64,000 nt of DNA from HXMU1420-13 sp965228545 (lineage in GTDB: Bacteria; Bacteroidota; Rhodothermia; Balneolales; Balneolaceae), in NCBI GenBank assembly GCA_965228545.1, contig OZ245822.1, positions 1,364,001 to 1,428,000 on the forward strand, written 5' to 3'. Below, one piece after another: positions 9,479-19,291 of the stretch. Within the stretch, counting starts at the first letter, position 1; each line of letters starts with the position of its first letter. The notes below the pieces were generated by a model. It saw only the letters and a list, made by a program, of their open reading frames with translations, did no database searches and was not told the DNA's origin. The translations under genes and the position numbers were made by a program.

Positions 9479-11428
9479 TCAACAATGCTCACAACAGGCA
9501 TGTTCAGGTTGAAGCTTGGGCTTGTCGCTGTCCGAAGTGCGAAACATCGAACGAAAAGCTTCGCCACCACCAAATTTATTCTGAATTCTAATTGCGTTTC
9601 CGATGGCTAGTAAAGCCACTCCAACGTCCGCAAAGATGGCTTCCCACATGGATGCGAGTCCATAAGCGGCCATTGCCATCACTAACACCTTAATGCCTAA
9701 CGAAAACACGATATTTTGCCACACCACCCGATGCGTAAATCGTGCAATACTGATGGCTAATGGTATTTTCGAAGGCTGATCGGTTTGAATAACCACATCG
9801 GCAGTTTCAATGGTAGCATCCGAGCCAATTCCGCCCATAGCAATGCCCACATCCGATAGAGCGATTACGGGTGCATCATTTACACCATCTCCCACAAATC
9901 CAATCACTCTCCCTTCGCCCTTTGCTTCGTCTACAAATCTGTATTTTTCATCGGGTAAGAGACCTCCATGGGCTTCATCCAAACCGAGCTCTTTCCCGAT
10001 ATAATTTACAACCGCTTCATTATCTCCCGAAAGCATTACCAAACGCTTCACGCCTTGTTCACGCAATTGATGAATCGCATGTTTACTGTCTTCTTTAATT
10101 TTATCAGCGATTACAATGGTGCCCACATGCTCGTTGTTGATCGCAATATGAACTAATGTTTCTGTACCAGGTTGCTGAAATGGCTGTATAGAAACCAAGT
10201 GTTCGGTCAACAACTCCTGATTTCCAACTAACACCCATTGATCGCGAACTTTCGCCTTCAAACCTTTCCCCGAAATCTCTTCCTGATGCTGAGTTTCCAT
10301 TAGTTCGCTTCCGTTAGCATACTCTATTATCGCTTTTCCAATAGGATGGGAGGATTGCATCTCAAGAGAAGCTGCATAAGCGAGTATTTCATTATTTGAT
10401 AATCCGTTATGGGAAAGTACTTGACGAACTTCAAAAGAACCTTCTGTCAACGTTCCGGTTTTATCCATAAACAGCGCATCCATTTTTCGAAGCTGATCCA
10501 GATAATCGGAGCCTTTGAATAAGATTCCGTTTTGAGATGCCGCACCGATCCCCCCAAAGTAACCGAGTGGAATCGAAATCACCAGCCCACATGGACATGA
10601 AACAACCAAAAATATCAATGCTTTATAAAACCACTCCTGAAATTGGTATGCATCCACAAAAAAGTACGGCAAAAAGGTGAGCGCCACGGCTAACCACACC
10701 ACAATGGGCGTGTACACTTTTGCGAATTTGGTCATGAAGCGCTGTGTAGGTGCTTTTCGTTGCGTCGCTTCTTGAACTAATGCCAAAATATTGGCGAGCT
10801 TGGAATCTTTAAAACTACTACTCACTTCTACCTTAACCGGAGCCGATTCATTGATGGATCCTGCCCAAACTTCTCCACCTTTTTTAAGTTGCACAGGTTT
10901 CGATTCTCCCGTTAACGCTGCTGCATTAATAAATGCCCGATCACTCAGCAAAACACCATCCAGTGGGACTTTCTCGCCGGGTTTTATGTGAATGATTTCC
11001 CCAATATTAATTTCTGATGGATGTAGTTCAACCAACGATCCATTCCTTTCAACTACAGCAATATCCGGTTGTTGATCGAGCAATTTTTTGATTGAATTTC
11101 GAGCCTTATGAACGGCTCCATGTTGGGCGTACTCACCAATCATATAGAAGAGCATCACGGCCACTCCTTCTGCGTATTCTCCAAGAATAAAGGCACCGAT
11201 AGTTGCAATTCCCATCAAAAAAAACTCACTGAATAAAGTGCCGTTTTTCAGAGAGTTGAATGCTTTCAACCAAACCGGTCCGCCAACGGCTATATACGAA
11301 ATCCCGTAAAGTGTGAGGTACACCCAAGTGTTACCCTCGAAAGGAAAAACAAACTGCACCAACAATGCAGCAGATAAAAATAAGGCACTGATTGATGCCT
11401 CTTTATATGTTGTAAGAAATGCTATCAT
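9479..11428 (-). CDS. zntA: heavy-metal (Zn2+/Cd2+/Pb2+-type) P1B ATPase
   Basis: This 649-residue inner-membrane pump exports soft divalent metals using ATP. It shows the membrane metal site SCPCG (CPC), phosphorylation motif DKTGTLTEG, the TGES loop (ALTGESKPV), nucleotide-binding SSHPIGKAI and hinge GDGVNDAPVIALSDVGIAMG. There is no N-terminal HMA domain. The C-terminus ends PEHACCEHC, a Cys/His tail likely to bind metal. The CPC with DVGVALLAIGNAIR in the last membrane helix suits the Zn/Cd/Pb subgroup, not copper. The HMA-AraC regulator lies 79 bases upstream on the same strand and probably controls it. Confidence 0.92.
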   Translation of the reverse strand: MIAFLTTYKEASISALFLSAALLVQFVFPFEGNTWVYLTLYGISYIAVGGPVWLKAFNSLKNGTLFSEFFLMGIATIGAFILGEYAEGVAVMLFYMIGEYAQHGAVHKARNSIKKLLDQQPDIAVVERNGSLVELHPSEINIGEIIHIKPGEKVPLDGVLLSDRAFINAAALTGESKPVQLKKGGEVWAGSINESAPVKVEVSSSFKDSKLANILALVQEATQRKAPTQRFMTKFAKVYTPIVVWLAVALTFLPYFFVDAYQFQEWFYKALIFLVVSCPCGLVISIPLGYFGGIGAASQNGILFKGSDYLDQLRKMDALFMDKTGTLTEGSFEVRQVLSHNGLSNNEILAYAASLEMQSSHPIGKAIIEYANGSELMETQHQEEISGKGLKAKVRDQWVLVGNQELLTEHLVSIQPFQQPGTETLVHIAINNEHVGTIVIADKIKEDSKHAIHQLREQGVKRLVMLSGDNEAVVNYIGKELGLDEAHGGLLPDEKYRFVDEAKGEGRVIGFVGDGVNDAPVIALSDVGIAMGGIGSDATIETADVVIQTDQPSKIPLAISIARFTHRVVWQNIVFSLGIKVLVMAMAAYGLASMWEAIFADVGVALLAIGNAIRIQNKFGGGEAFRSMFRTSDSDKPKLQPEHACCEHC

Positions 11429-11507
11429 GATTGTTTAATTTGCCTAATGATAGCAGTAATGCACATTAACCTATTGCAGATTTATGTAATTCTCGTGCAA
11501 AATTATG

Positions 11508-12074
11508 TCAGATTTGATCGATAGAAATGCGCTTATTCTCTTTTATTTCTTTGAAGTGCGAGGGGGATAATCCGGTTTCGGATTTGAACTGACGGGAAAA
11601 ATGCTGCTGACTGCTATACCCGAGTTCGTAGGCAATTTCGGTGAGTGTATGCTCACCATAAACAATCAATTCTTTGGCGCGCTCTACTTTTTGCAGGATG
11701 AAATAGCGTTCGATGGATTTCCCTTCCACATTGGAAAAAAGTCGGCTTAAATGCTGATACTCTTTGTTCAGATTTTTCGAGAGGTATTCGGAAAGTCTCC
11801 CGTTTAATTCCTTATTGGTTCTCACCAATTGAATGATCAGTTGCTTAATCTGTTCAACGGTTTTACTGCCCTGATCGTTAATGATTTCGAATCCGTTTTT
11901 TTGCACCACATTCATTAAGCGCTGATATTCCAAATCTGAGATAGATTCAGAAAGTGTGAGTTCGCCAAGCTCTATTTGCTTTACGTTGAACTCAGCTTCA
12001 GCCAGTTTTTCTTCCAGCACTTCGGCACAGTGACTGCATACCATATTTTTTATATGAAAATGATTTTGTGCCAT
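11508..12074 (-). CDS. AraC-family regulator with N-terminal HMA-like metal-binding domain
   Basis: From the ATG at 12074 the protein starts MAQNHFHIKNMVCSHCAEVL, a heavy-metal-associated ferredoxin-like domain with a CxxC metal site, and ends with an AraC helix-turn-helix (LTEIAYELGYSSQQHFSRQFKSETGLSPSHFKE). The reading frame stays open upstream to 12203, but those 43 residues do not look conserved and the HMA domain normally begins the protein. It lies directly upstream of the metal ATPase and probably senses Zn, Cd or Pb (or Cu) to activate it (inference). Confidence 0.85.
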   Translation of the reverse strand: MAQNHFHIKNMVCSHCAEVLEEKLAEAEFNVKQIELGELTLSESISDLEYQRLMNVVQKNGFEIINDQGSKTVEQIKQLIIQLVRTNKELNGRLSEYLSKNLNKEYQHLSRLFSNVEGKSIERYFILQKVERAKELIVYGEHTLTEIAYELGYSSQQHFSRQFKSETGLSPSHFKEIKENKRISIDQI

Positions 12075-12203
12075 AGATTTATCGACAATACATAACTTGG
12101 TTTGGATCTCATCCTTATTAATATCGTAAAACTTTTGAGTCTGATTGCCATCAGATTTCAAGTTAAAGGGATAGATTATAGGATATTTGTCCAAGAAACT
12201 CAT

Positions 12204-12938
12204 CCTGTCGCACTAAGCATTCCATCCTAAGAATTAATAGTAATGAACGGTTAGAATAACTGAAATAGATTTATAGGGAGTTACCAATAAGGTTATACTT
12301 GAAATCAGCTACACATTAATCGCAGGTTTTGAAATTCATCTTCACCCGAAAGAAGTTATTCAGTCAACTCAGGATCTCGGCCCTCGTCGGCTTTTTCCCG
12401 TGCATGCTTCCAAATTTACATTAGTAAAGCATGCGTGTAACGAACCGCTGAATCGAATTAAAACGCTTGCTTAAGGAGCTTCTATTCCACTCATCACACC
12501 CTCTGGATTTCTCTCTCGTATCCACTCGTTCGAAAGGACAAAACCGAGACAGTATAAAAGCTACCGTCGCCTTTTTTGCCATCTCGACCAACGGGAGAGA
12601 TCTAAAGAGCTATCCACTCATCACACCGGTAATTTGCGAATATTTAGATTTAACAAAGCTTGATGGGATGTTTAAAAATTGGTGGGAAGAGATTGATTGA
12701 GATTTAGGTCAAATTAAGCCCAATTTTGAAAGTTAGTTTTCAAACTGATTGTACATGCTCGCCCAATGTATGAGATTGAAATTGATGCTTAATCCTCGTT
12801 GAGAATCAAAAAATGGCTAAGATTCGAGGAAAAATGACATTGTACAGCCCACAAGAACTAGAGTATAATTTTTATCTTAATTAATCTCTACTTTATGCGT
12901 AATTAACAACTCAAGCTTTATCGAATCGGGGTACACTA
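12204..12938. other. intergenic region, no supported gene
   Basis: About 735 bases between the divergent HMA-AraC and cyclase-AraC genes. A 77-codon open frame (12467-12700) has no recognisable domain or ribosome site and may be decayed sequence. The stretch should hold the promoters of both flanking genes, but no clear promoter was assigned. Confidence 0.45.
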
Positions 12939-15260
12939 TTGCGACAGCTGGCGGCCATTTTATTTACAGATATTGTTGGTTATACCGCCATCATGCAGGA
13001 GGATGAAGCCAAAGCACGAAAAATTCGAGAAGTTCACAGAGCTGTTTTCGAACAACAGCATCAGAAGTTGAATGGAAACATCATTCAGTATTTCGGTGAT
13101 GGTACGTTAAGCATGTTTAAAAGTGCGGTGAATGCCGTAGAGTGTGCCATTGCTATGCAACTTGCTTTTCGACAACATGAGCTCCGGATTCCGGTCAGAA
13201 TGGGTATCCACTCCGGCGATATTTTTTATGATGGAACTGAGATTTTCGGACACGGTGTGAATGTAGCTGCTCGTATAGAAGCTATGAGTGCAGCCGGAAG
13301 CGTTCTTATATCGAATTCTGTGAATAATGAACTGAATAACCACACAAATTTTGAAAGCACCTCTTTAGGGACCTTCTCTTTCAAAAATGTGACAGACCCC
13401 GTAGAAGTGTTCATCATCCATGAACAAGGATTGAATTCTGAAATTGCACTTGATCAATCATTGGTCACAAAAGTGCTTGATAAAAAATCTGTTGCGGTTC
13501 TGCCTTTTGAAAATCTGAGCCCATCACAAGAACAGGCCTATTTCTGTGATGGGATGACGGAAGAGATCATCAACGCACTTTCTAAAATAAAAGAGTTGAG
13601 AGTCACTTCACGTAACTCGGCTTTCCGTTTAAAAGACAAAAACCTGAGTACCGCAGAAATTGGTGAGTTGCTTAATGTTACCACTCTTGTAGTGGGTAGT
13701 ATCCGGCTCAGTGGCTCAAAAATGAGGATATCCGTTCAATTAATCGATGTTGAAGAAGACTACTGTTTTTGGTCGGATAAATATGACCGGATTTTAGAAG
13801 ATGTTTTTGAGGTACAGGATGAAGTAAGTGTGGCCATAGCCGAACGACTTCGCGAATACCTGGGGCATTTAGATATTGATGAATCTCTGGTCCCGGTTCA
13901 GGATATTACGCCGGAAGATTACATTACCTATCTCAAGGCTCGCTATCACATTTTAAAAATGACAGCCACCGACATCCACGAAGGGATAAAACTATTAGAA
14001 CCGCTGGTTATTTATTCGCCTGAATATGTTTACGGTCATCTGGGAATGCATATGGGATATACCATGCTGGGTACTTTAGGATACATGCCTGCCGAGAAAG
14101 CATTCCCAGCCGGGATGAGTTATCTACATAAAGCAATAGAACTAGAGCCCGATCTCCCGGAATGTAATCTGCAACAATCGTGGATCAGTTTTTTGCAGGA
14201 TTGGGATTTAGATAAAACTTACGCATACCTTAGTAAAGTTCACGATGAACGACCTATTGTCGACTATTATCAGACGATGGCTTCGGTCATCATCACAGAG
14301 AAAAATTTCAAAGCAGCAGAAAACTACATTGACATTGCGTTGAAAATGGATCCGCTTTCAGAAATCACCCATAATCTGAAAGGCTTTATTTACTATGTGC
14401 AACACAAGTACGATGAAGCACTGACTTATTATAGAAGATGCCTTGACTTAAACCCCGAATCCACGGTTTCTTATACCGAACTTGGTCATTCTCTTCTTCT
14501 GAGTGGGAAACACGAAGAAGCGTTCACCTTCTTTGAAAACCTTCCATCTGATAAATCTTTACTGATAAAAAAAGGCGGTATTGCACTTGTTCACGCTTTT
14601 CAGGGAAATATTGAACTGGTCGAAAAAGAAAAGAAAGTACTGGAAGAAGCACTTCAGAGCGAATCGATGGAAAAAGCATTGTATCTGCTGATTATCCTCG
14701 AATGTGCCCTCAATAATACTGATAAAGCGATACAATATATTCGGCAGGCTTTTGAATATCGATTGCCCATGTTGGTTTATCTGAAAATCGACCCGATTAT
14801 TAAGCCACTTCAAAACCTTCCCGAATTCAAAGAACTATTTGATTCCTTTCTGACTTCAGAAAAATCACAGCCTGATATCGAGCAGTTCTATAAAAAATCG
14901 CTGATAAGTCAGGAGTATGTTGAGCAATACAGGGCTGAGCTGAAAAAATTAATGTCTACTGAAAAACCATATTTAAACCCGCATCTCACGTTAGCAGAAC
15001 TGGCTCAGCAATTGGAAATTCCTGCTAATCAGTTATCTCAAATTTTGAATGCAGGTTTCGATCAGAATTTTTCGGAGTTTATAAATTCATACAGGGTACA
15101 GCATTTTAAGTCGTTGCTTAAAAATCCGGATAAAAAACAGTTCACCATTCTTGCCATAGCTTATGAGAGCGGATTCAATTCCAAATCTGCATTCAATTCC
15201 TTTTTTAAACGTTCGGAGGGCATGACTCCCAAAGCGTATTTGAAATCGGTACGAAATTAA
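12939..15260 (+). CDS. cyclase domain-TolB-like-TPR-AraC fusion regulator
   Basis: This 773-residue protein begins at a TTG (no in-frame ATG fits) with a class III cyclase homology domain: LAAILFTDIVGYTAIMQEDE and IQYFGDGTLSMF hold the two metal Asp, and GIHSGDIFYDG, GHGVNVAARIEAM follow. Residues about 183-305 form a TolB/adenylate-cyclase-associated N-domain (SVAVLPFENLSPSQEQAYFC, GMTEEIINALSKI). About 330-640 are TPR-like repeats, and the last 100 residues an AraC DNA-binding domain (FTILAIAYESGFNSKSAFNS). It joins second-messenger chemistry or nucleotide sensing to DNA binding. The likely target is the adjacent oxidoreductase gene (inference from position). Confidence 0.87.
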   Translation: MRQLAAILFTDIVGYTAIMQEDEAKARKIREVHRAVFEQQHQKLNGNIIQYFGDGTLSMFKSAVNAVECAIAMQLAFRQHELRIPVRMGIHSGDIFYDGTEIFGHGVNVAARIEAMSAAGSVLISNSVNNELNNHTNFESTSLGTFSFKNVTDPVEVFIIHEQGLNSEIALDQSLVTKVLDKKSVAVLPFENLSPSQEQAYFCDGMTEEIINALSKIKELRVTSRNSAFRLKDKNLSTAEIGELLNVTTLVVGSIRLSGSKMRISVQLIDVEEDYCFWSDKYDRILEDVFEVQDEVSVAIAERLREYLGHLDIDESLVPVQDITPEDYITYLKARYHILKMTATDIHEGIKLLEPLVIYSPEYVYGHLGMHMGYTMLGTLGYMPAEKAFPAGMSYLHKAIELEPDLPECNLQQSWISFLQDWDLDKTYAYLSKVHDERPIVDYYQTMASVIITEKNFKAAENYIDIALKMDPLSEITHNLKGFIYYVQHKYDEALTYYRRCLDLNPESTVSYTELGHSLLLSGKHEEAFTFFENLPSDKSLLIKKGGIALVHAFQGNIELVEKEKKVLEEALQSESMEKALYLLIILECALNNTDKAIQYIRQAFEYRLPMLVYLKIDPIIKPLQNLPEFKELFDSFLTSEKSQPDIEQFYKKSLISQEYVEQYRAELKKLMSTEKPYLNPHLTLAELAQQLEIPANQLSQILNAGFDQNFSEFINSYRVQHFKSLLKNPDKKQFTILAIAYESGFNSKSAFNSFFKRSEGMTPKAYLKSVRN

Positions 15261-15350
15261 TACGTTCGCATTTCGAAACCTGAACGTTTACAGCATTCAT
15301 ACTGAGTAGGTTTGCATCGGCATTAACCGAAACAAACTAATCTTAGAATT

Positions 15351-16355
15351 ATGACAGCTCAAAAAATGAATGCGATTATCTCCACAGCTTATGGATCAGC
15401 GGATGTACTGAAACTCCAACAAGTCGATCGACCTGTTCCGGAGCAAGATGAAGTTTTGATTAAAGTACATGCAACTACGGTAACCAATGCACATACTGCA
15501 ATGAGGACCGGTTATCCTTTGTTCGGCAGATTATTTATGGGTCTGATAAAGCCAAAAATGCAGATTTCAGGCACCGATTTTTCCGGTGAGATAGTTGCCA
15601 CCGGTGCTAAAGTTAACAAATATCATACGGGTGATTTAGTATTTGGCTCCACCGACCTGAATGGTGGTAGTTATGCAGAATATCTGACAATAAAGGAAAA
15701 CGAAGTATTTACCCTAAAGCCTGAAAATTACACCCACGCACAAGCAACGGCGATTATTGATGGGGCATCTACAGCTTATGCTTTTCTTAAAAACGCCATT
15801 GATCTTAAAGCGGGACAGAAAATCCTGATTAATGGCGCATCCGGAAGTATCGGAACAGCCGCCGTTCAATTGGCCAAATACTTTGGAGCGGAAGTAACCG
15901 GTGTATGCAGTACTTCGAATGTTTCGATGGTAAAATCACTCGGAGCGGACTACGTGATAGATTATTCAAAAACCGACTTTACCAAAGGGAGTAAAAAATA
16001 CGATGTGATTTTTGATACCGTAGGGAAATCCAGTTTTAAAGCATGTAAAGCGTTACTTGAAAACGATGGGATCTACCTCACTCCGGTACTTACCCTCAGT
16101 AGTTTGAAAGATATGATGATATCTAAGGTATTTTCATCAAAAAAAGCTGTGTTCATGGCGTCAGGACTTCGGGATACAAAAACTAAATCCAAAGAGTTTA
16201 TAGCAATTAAGAAGTTAATTGAAAATAACAAGCTAACTCCCGTTATCGACCGATTTTATCAACTTCCTCAAATTCCCGAAGCTCACAGATATGTGGAAAA
16301 AGGTCACAAAAAAGGGAATGTTGTAATCAGCATTCTTGAAGGAGTGGAATCATGA
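15351..16355 (+). CDS. zinc-independent MDR oxidoreductase (quinone oxidoreductase-like)
   Basis: The 334 residues match medium-chain dehydrogenases of the quinone oxidoreductase/zeta-crystallin type: the N-terminal GroES-like fold (VPEQDEVLIKVHATTVTNAH, ISGTDFSGEIVATG) and a Rossmann domain with INGASGSIGTAAVQLAKYFGAEV. The catalytic zinc Cys/His set is missing, as expected for the group. It probably reduces quinones or enones with NADPH in the cytoplasm. It sits 90 bases after the cyclase-AraC regulator on the same strand, and a TolB-TPR-AraC paralogue lies on the other side. Confidence 0.88.
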   Translation: MTAQKMNAIISTAYGSADVLKLQQVDRPVPEQDEVLIKVHATTVTNAHTAMRTGYPLFGRLFMGLIKPKMQISGTDFSGEIVATGAKVNKYHTGDLVFGSTDLNGGSYAEYLTIKENEVFTLKPENYTHAQATAIIDGASTAYAFLKNAIDLKAGQKILINGASGSIGTAAVQLAKYFGAEVTGVCSTSNVSMVKSLGADYVIDYSKTDFTKGSKKYDVIFDTVGKSSFKACKALLENDGIYLTPVLTLSSLKDMMISKVFSSKKAVFMASGLRDTKTKSKEFIAIKKLIENNKLTPVIDRFYQLPQIPEAHRYVEKGHKKGNVVISILEGVES

Positions 16356-16484
16356 AGGGAGTTTATCCTCTCAATGATTTAATAAATGCCGAGTCTATTT
16401 AAAGAAATATCGTGGCGGGTTATGATATCGGAAATGAAGATTGATCTTTTATCAAGCCGCACGTAAGCATTAGAATTAAACCTG

Positions 16485-18290
16485 CTACTGATGCTCTTTC
16501 AACCACTTGCGTGGGGTATTCCCTGTTTTCTTTTTGAAGTAATCGTTGAACACAGATTTCGAATTGAACCCACTTTCAAACGCTAAACCAAGTAAAGTAA
16601 AGTTCTTATTTGCGGGATCCAGCGCTTTCTTCTTAAAACACTCAAACCGAAAATTATTCACAAAATCGTTAAAACTAACCCCAACCTGATCGTTTAGCAT
16701 CCAGGATAGTTTATTGGGATGAATTCCGGTCTCTTCCGCCAGCGATCTTAATGATAAACTCGTATCCAGAAAGCGCTCATCCTGTTGCATGAGTTGATCG
16801 AGCTTTTTTAGAGCGATTTCGATCTCTGCATGCTCCATCAAGGCCTTAGTGTCAATTCCATTCTTTCTTTGTGCACTTCCGAAATTAAGCTCAGGTCTTG
16901 ATCGGTTTACAGGTAATCGGGATGGCTTGAAAGTTTCTGTAACCATCACTTTAAAATCATCTGATTCCCGTAATTCATCAAAAAACGGGCGGTTCAGGAA
17001 GTTTGCGTATTGCCCTCTCTTACTATCAACGGCCTGTTGAAGGAGCTGCATTGCCTTCTCTTTCTCCCCAAACTCAGCGTATAAAAATGCAGCCCATGGC
17101 GTTAAGGAAAATCCTTCTTCTTCTACCACCTCTTCAATTTCCTCAAGCTTGATTCCATGATCAGCTGAATGATGAGATAGTGAATATAACATGCTGCATG
17201 ATTTCGGAGATTCTATCATCGGCGTTTGTTCAATAAAGCCGGTCAATTCCTCCTTACGTGCTAATTTAATCAGGCTAAGTTGCTTTAAACTAATTGCATG
17301 GGTAAAGTCAGGATTAATCCGCAAAGCCGCTTCACAGCACGCCAGTGCCGATTCATACTCTTTCTGCAAATAATGGATATTTGCTTTGGTAAAATGATGG
17401 TTCGGCGAGAGTGGATCCAATTGAAGGATGTGTTTGGTATGATTCAAAGCTTCATCAAACCACCCAATAGCTGTGTATAATTCAGCCAATCCTTCCTCAG
17501 CTTCGGTGTATGATGGATTTAATTCCATGGATCTGAGATACAGCTTTTCTGCTTCCCGGAAATTCCAATGTCCCCAAAACTCGAGCGTTGCTTTGCTGTA
17601 ATAGCCCAAAAATGATTCATCATCTAACTCGAATCCACGGTTAATATAATCAGCAGCGATATCAAGCGAGTCTATATTTCGAGTCCATGAACCAAACATA
17701 GAATGGCAGTATCCCGCTCCGAAATATGGCCACGAAAAGTTAGGGTCCATCTCAATACATTGCGGATAAAACTTCATAGCATTACCAATCCCCTCACTAT
17801 CCCATCGCAAGTGATTATAACGCGCCTTTAAGTAAAGATTATAGGCCTGAACATTCTGAGTGGGTACATCCACCAAATGTTCAGCAATTTCGAGGTGACC
17901 AAAATTTTCTCTGATCTGCTCAGCGATTTCCAGACTGATTTCATCCTGAAGCTCAAAAATATCTTCAATATCACGATCAAAACGCCCTGACCATATTTGA
18001 AATCCATCAGTCGTTTGCACTAATTGTGCTGAGATTCGCACTCTCTTCTTTGTCTTACGAACACTTCCCTCCAATACCGTGGAAACGCCCAACTGATTTC
18101 CTATATGGCGCACATCCATATGCTGCCCTTTGAACGCAAAGGAAGAGGTACGCGCAGTCACTTTTAATCCCTGGATGCGGGTTAATGCGTTAATAATATC
18201 TTCGGTGATACCGTCACTGAAATATTCATTTTCAGGATCTGAACTGAGGTTCAGAAATGGCAGAATAGCTATGGATTTGTTATCAACCAA
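16485..18290 (-). CDS. TolB-like-TPR-AraC regulator
   Basis: This 601-residue protein starts directly with the TolB-like domain (KSIAILPFLNLSSDPENEYF, DGITEDIINALTRI), then TPR-like repeats (about 190-340), and ends in an AraC-type HTH (FTLLGLAFESGFNSKSVFNDYFKKKTGNTPRKWL). It is a paralogue of the protein at 12939-15260 but has no cyclase domain. It converges on the oxidoreductase gene from the opposite side. It should be a cytoplasmic transcription factor whose TPR and TolB parts bind a protein or small-molecule signal. Confidence 0.86.
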   Translation of the reverse strand: MVDNKSIAILPFLNLSSDPENEYFSDGITEDIINALTRIQGLKVTARTSSFAFKGQHMDVRHIGNQLGVSTVLEGSVRKTKKRVRISAQLVQTTDGFQIWSGRFDRDIEDIFELQDEISLEIAEQIRENFGHLEIAEHLVDVPTQNVQAYNLYLKARYNHLRWDSEGIGNAMKFYPQCIEMDPNFSWPYFGAGYCHSMFGSWTRNIDSLDIAADYINRGFELDDESFLGYYSKATLEFWGHWNFREAEKLYLRSMELNPSYTEAEEGLAELYTAIGWFDEALNHTKHILQLDPLSPNHHFTKANIHYLQKEYESALACCEAALRINPDFTHAISLKQLSLIKLARKEELTGFIEQTPMIESPKSCSMLYSLSHHSADHGIKLEEIEEVVEEEGFSLTPWAAFLYAEFGEKEKAMQLLQQAVDSKRGQYANFLNRPFFDELRESDDFKVMVTETFKPSRLPVNRSRPELNFGSAQRKNGIDTKALMEHAEIEIALKKLDQLMQQDERFLDTSLSLRSLAEETGIHPNKLSWMLNDQVGVSFNDFVNNFRFECFKKKALDPANKNFTLLGLAFESGFNSKSVFNDYFKKKTGNTPRKWLKEHQ

Positions 18291-18576
18291 AAATATGTGA
18301 AGTGTTTACGTACTACCCGAAATTCATGTATTTGCGATGAAGATATAAAATCATACCCACAAAGAAACACGGAGATTAAAAACCTCCTTTTTCAGTCTTT
18401 CTCCATTCACTTCCGAAAAGTCCCATATCTCACTAATACGTCCGCATTTTCATTTCAGGACGTTTGGTCTAGGGTTTCTTACGATCATTGATCTGTCGAT
18501 TTGATTGACCGGAGGTTTTCAGAAAAAACTATCCATAAACATAGAGTCGGTCATTTAACCTTTAAAATTCAGAACA

Positions 18577-19224
18577 ATGAGATACCTGCTAATTTTTGTT
18601 TTCACATTTACCTCGTTAAGTGTTTATGCACAAGAAAAATCACCACTATCAAAAGAAATTGAATTAGACCATAAGTGGAGAGTAAGTATGCCTTATCTGG
18701 TTCCTGACGAGATTATCTTTGGGTATGGTAAGCGTACAAGTATTCAAATGGTAGAATTGCATGTAAAACGTAATCTCGACGAAAAAAACATTATAGGTGT
18801 GAAGTTTGCAACCTGGCGCTTATTTCAACCTATGGGAATTACCTGGTGGGATGGCGTTGTAGATAAAATTGAGTCTGGAACCGAATATTACGATGGATAC
18901 CTAAGAGAAACCGGAATTGGTATTTCCTACCAGCGAATGCTATGGGAAGGACTTTTTGCAAGTATTGAAGTTCTCCCACAGATACAAACCTATACCGATT
19001 TAGACGGCAATAAGATTAAGAATGGCTTTAAACTGTACAACTCCTATCACTTGGGCTATCATGTAGCTTTCGGGAAGAAAAAACGATTATTCATAGAGCC
19101 TCAGGTTCATATAAACCAGTGGATGTTCGACAACAACTCCCCGGAAGGCTTCAAAGAATTTGATGACAAATACGGAAACGTCTTCTGGTTCGAACCCAAC
19201 CTTTACTTCGGATTTAAATTCTAG
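18577..19224 (+). CDS. exported outer-membrane-like beta-barrel protein, unknown function
   Basis: The 215 residues start with a signal peptide (MRYLLIFVFTFTSLSVYAQE, cleavage after YAQ). The mature part alternates aromatic and polar residues in short strands (NIIGVKFATWRLFQ, ETGIGISYQRMLWEGLFASIEV, SYHLGYHVAFGKKKRLFIEP) and ends in FEPNLYFGFKF, a terminal Phe typical of outer-membrane barrels. No named family is recognised. The next gene, an alpha/beta hydrolase, begins 67 bases on. Confidence 0.65.
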   Translation: MRYLLIFVFTFTSLSVYAQEKSPLSKEIELDHKWRVSMPYLVPDEIIFGYGKRTSIQMVELHVKRNLDEKNIIGVKFATWRLFQPMGITWWDGVVDKIESGTEYYDGYLRETGIGISYQRMLWEGLFASIEVLPQIQTYTDLDGNKIKNGFKLYNSYHLGYHVAFGKKKRLFIEPQVHINQWMFDNNSPEGFKEFDDKYGNVFWFEPNLYFGFKF

Positions 19225-19291
19225 GGTATAGCTACTCAAAATTAGCGGTTTGAACCCGCACGCCATCAAATAAGAATTAACACCTGATTTC

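Noticed and set aside
12467..12700. 77-codon open frame between two regulator genes
   Set aside because: No domain, no ribosome site and unnatural composition; kept as intergenic.
18297..18491. 64-codon open frame beside the TolB-TPR-AraC gene
   Set aside because: No recognisable protein features, lies in a promoter-sized gap.
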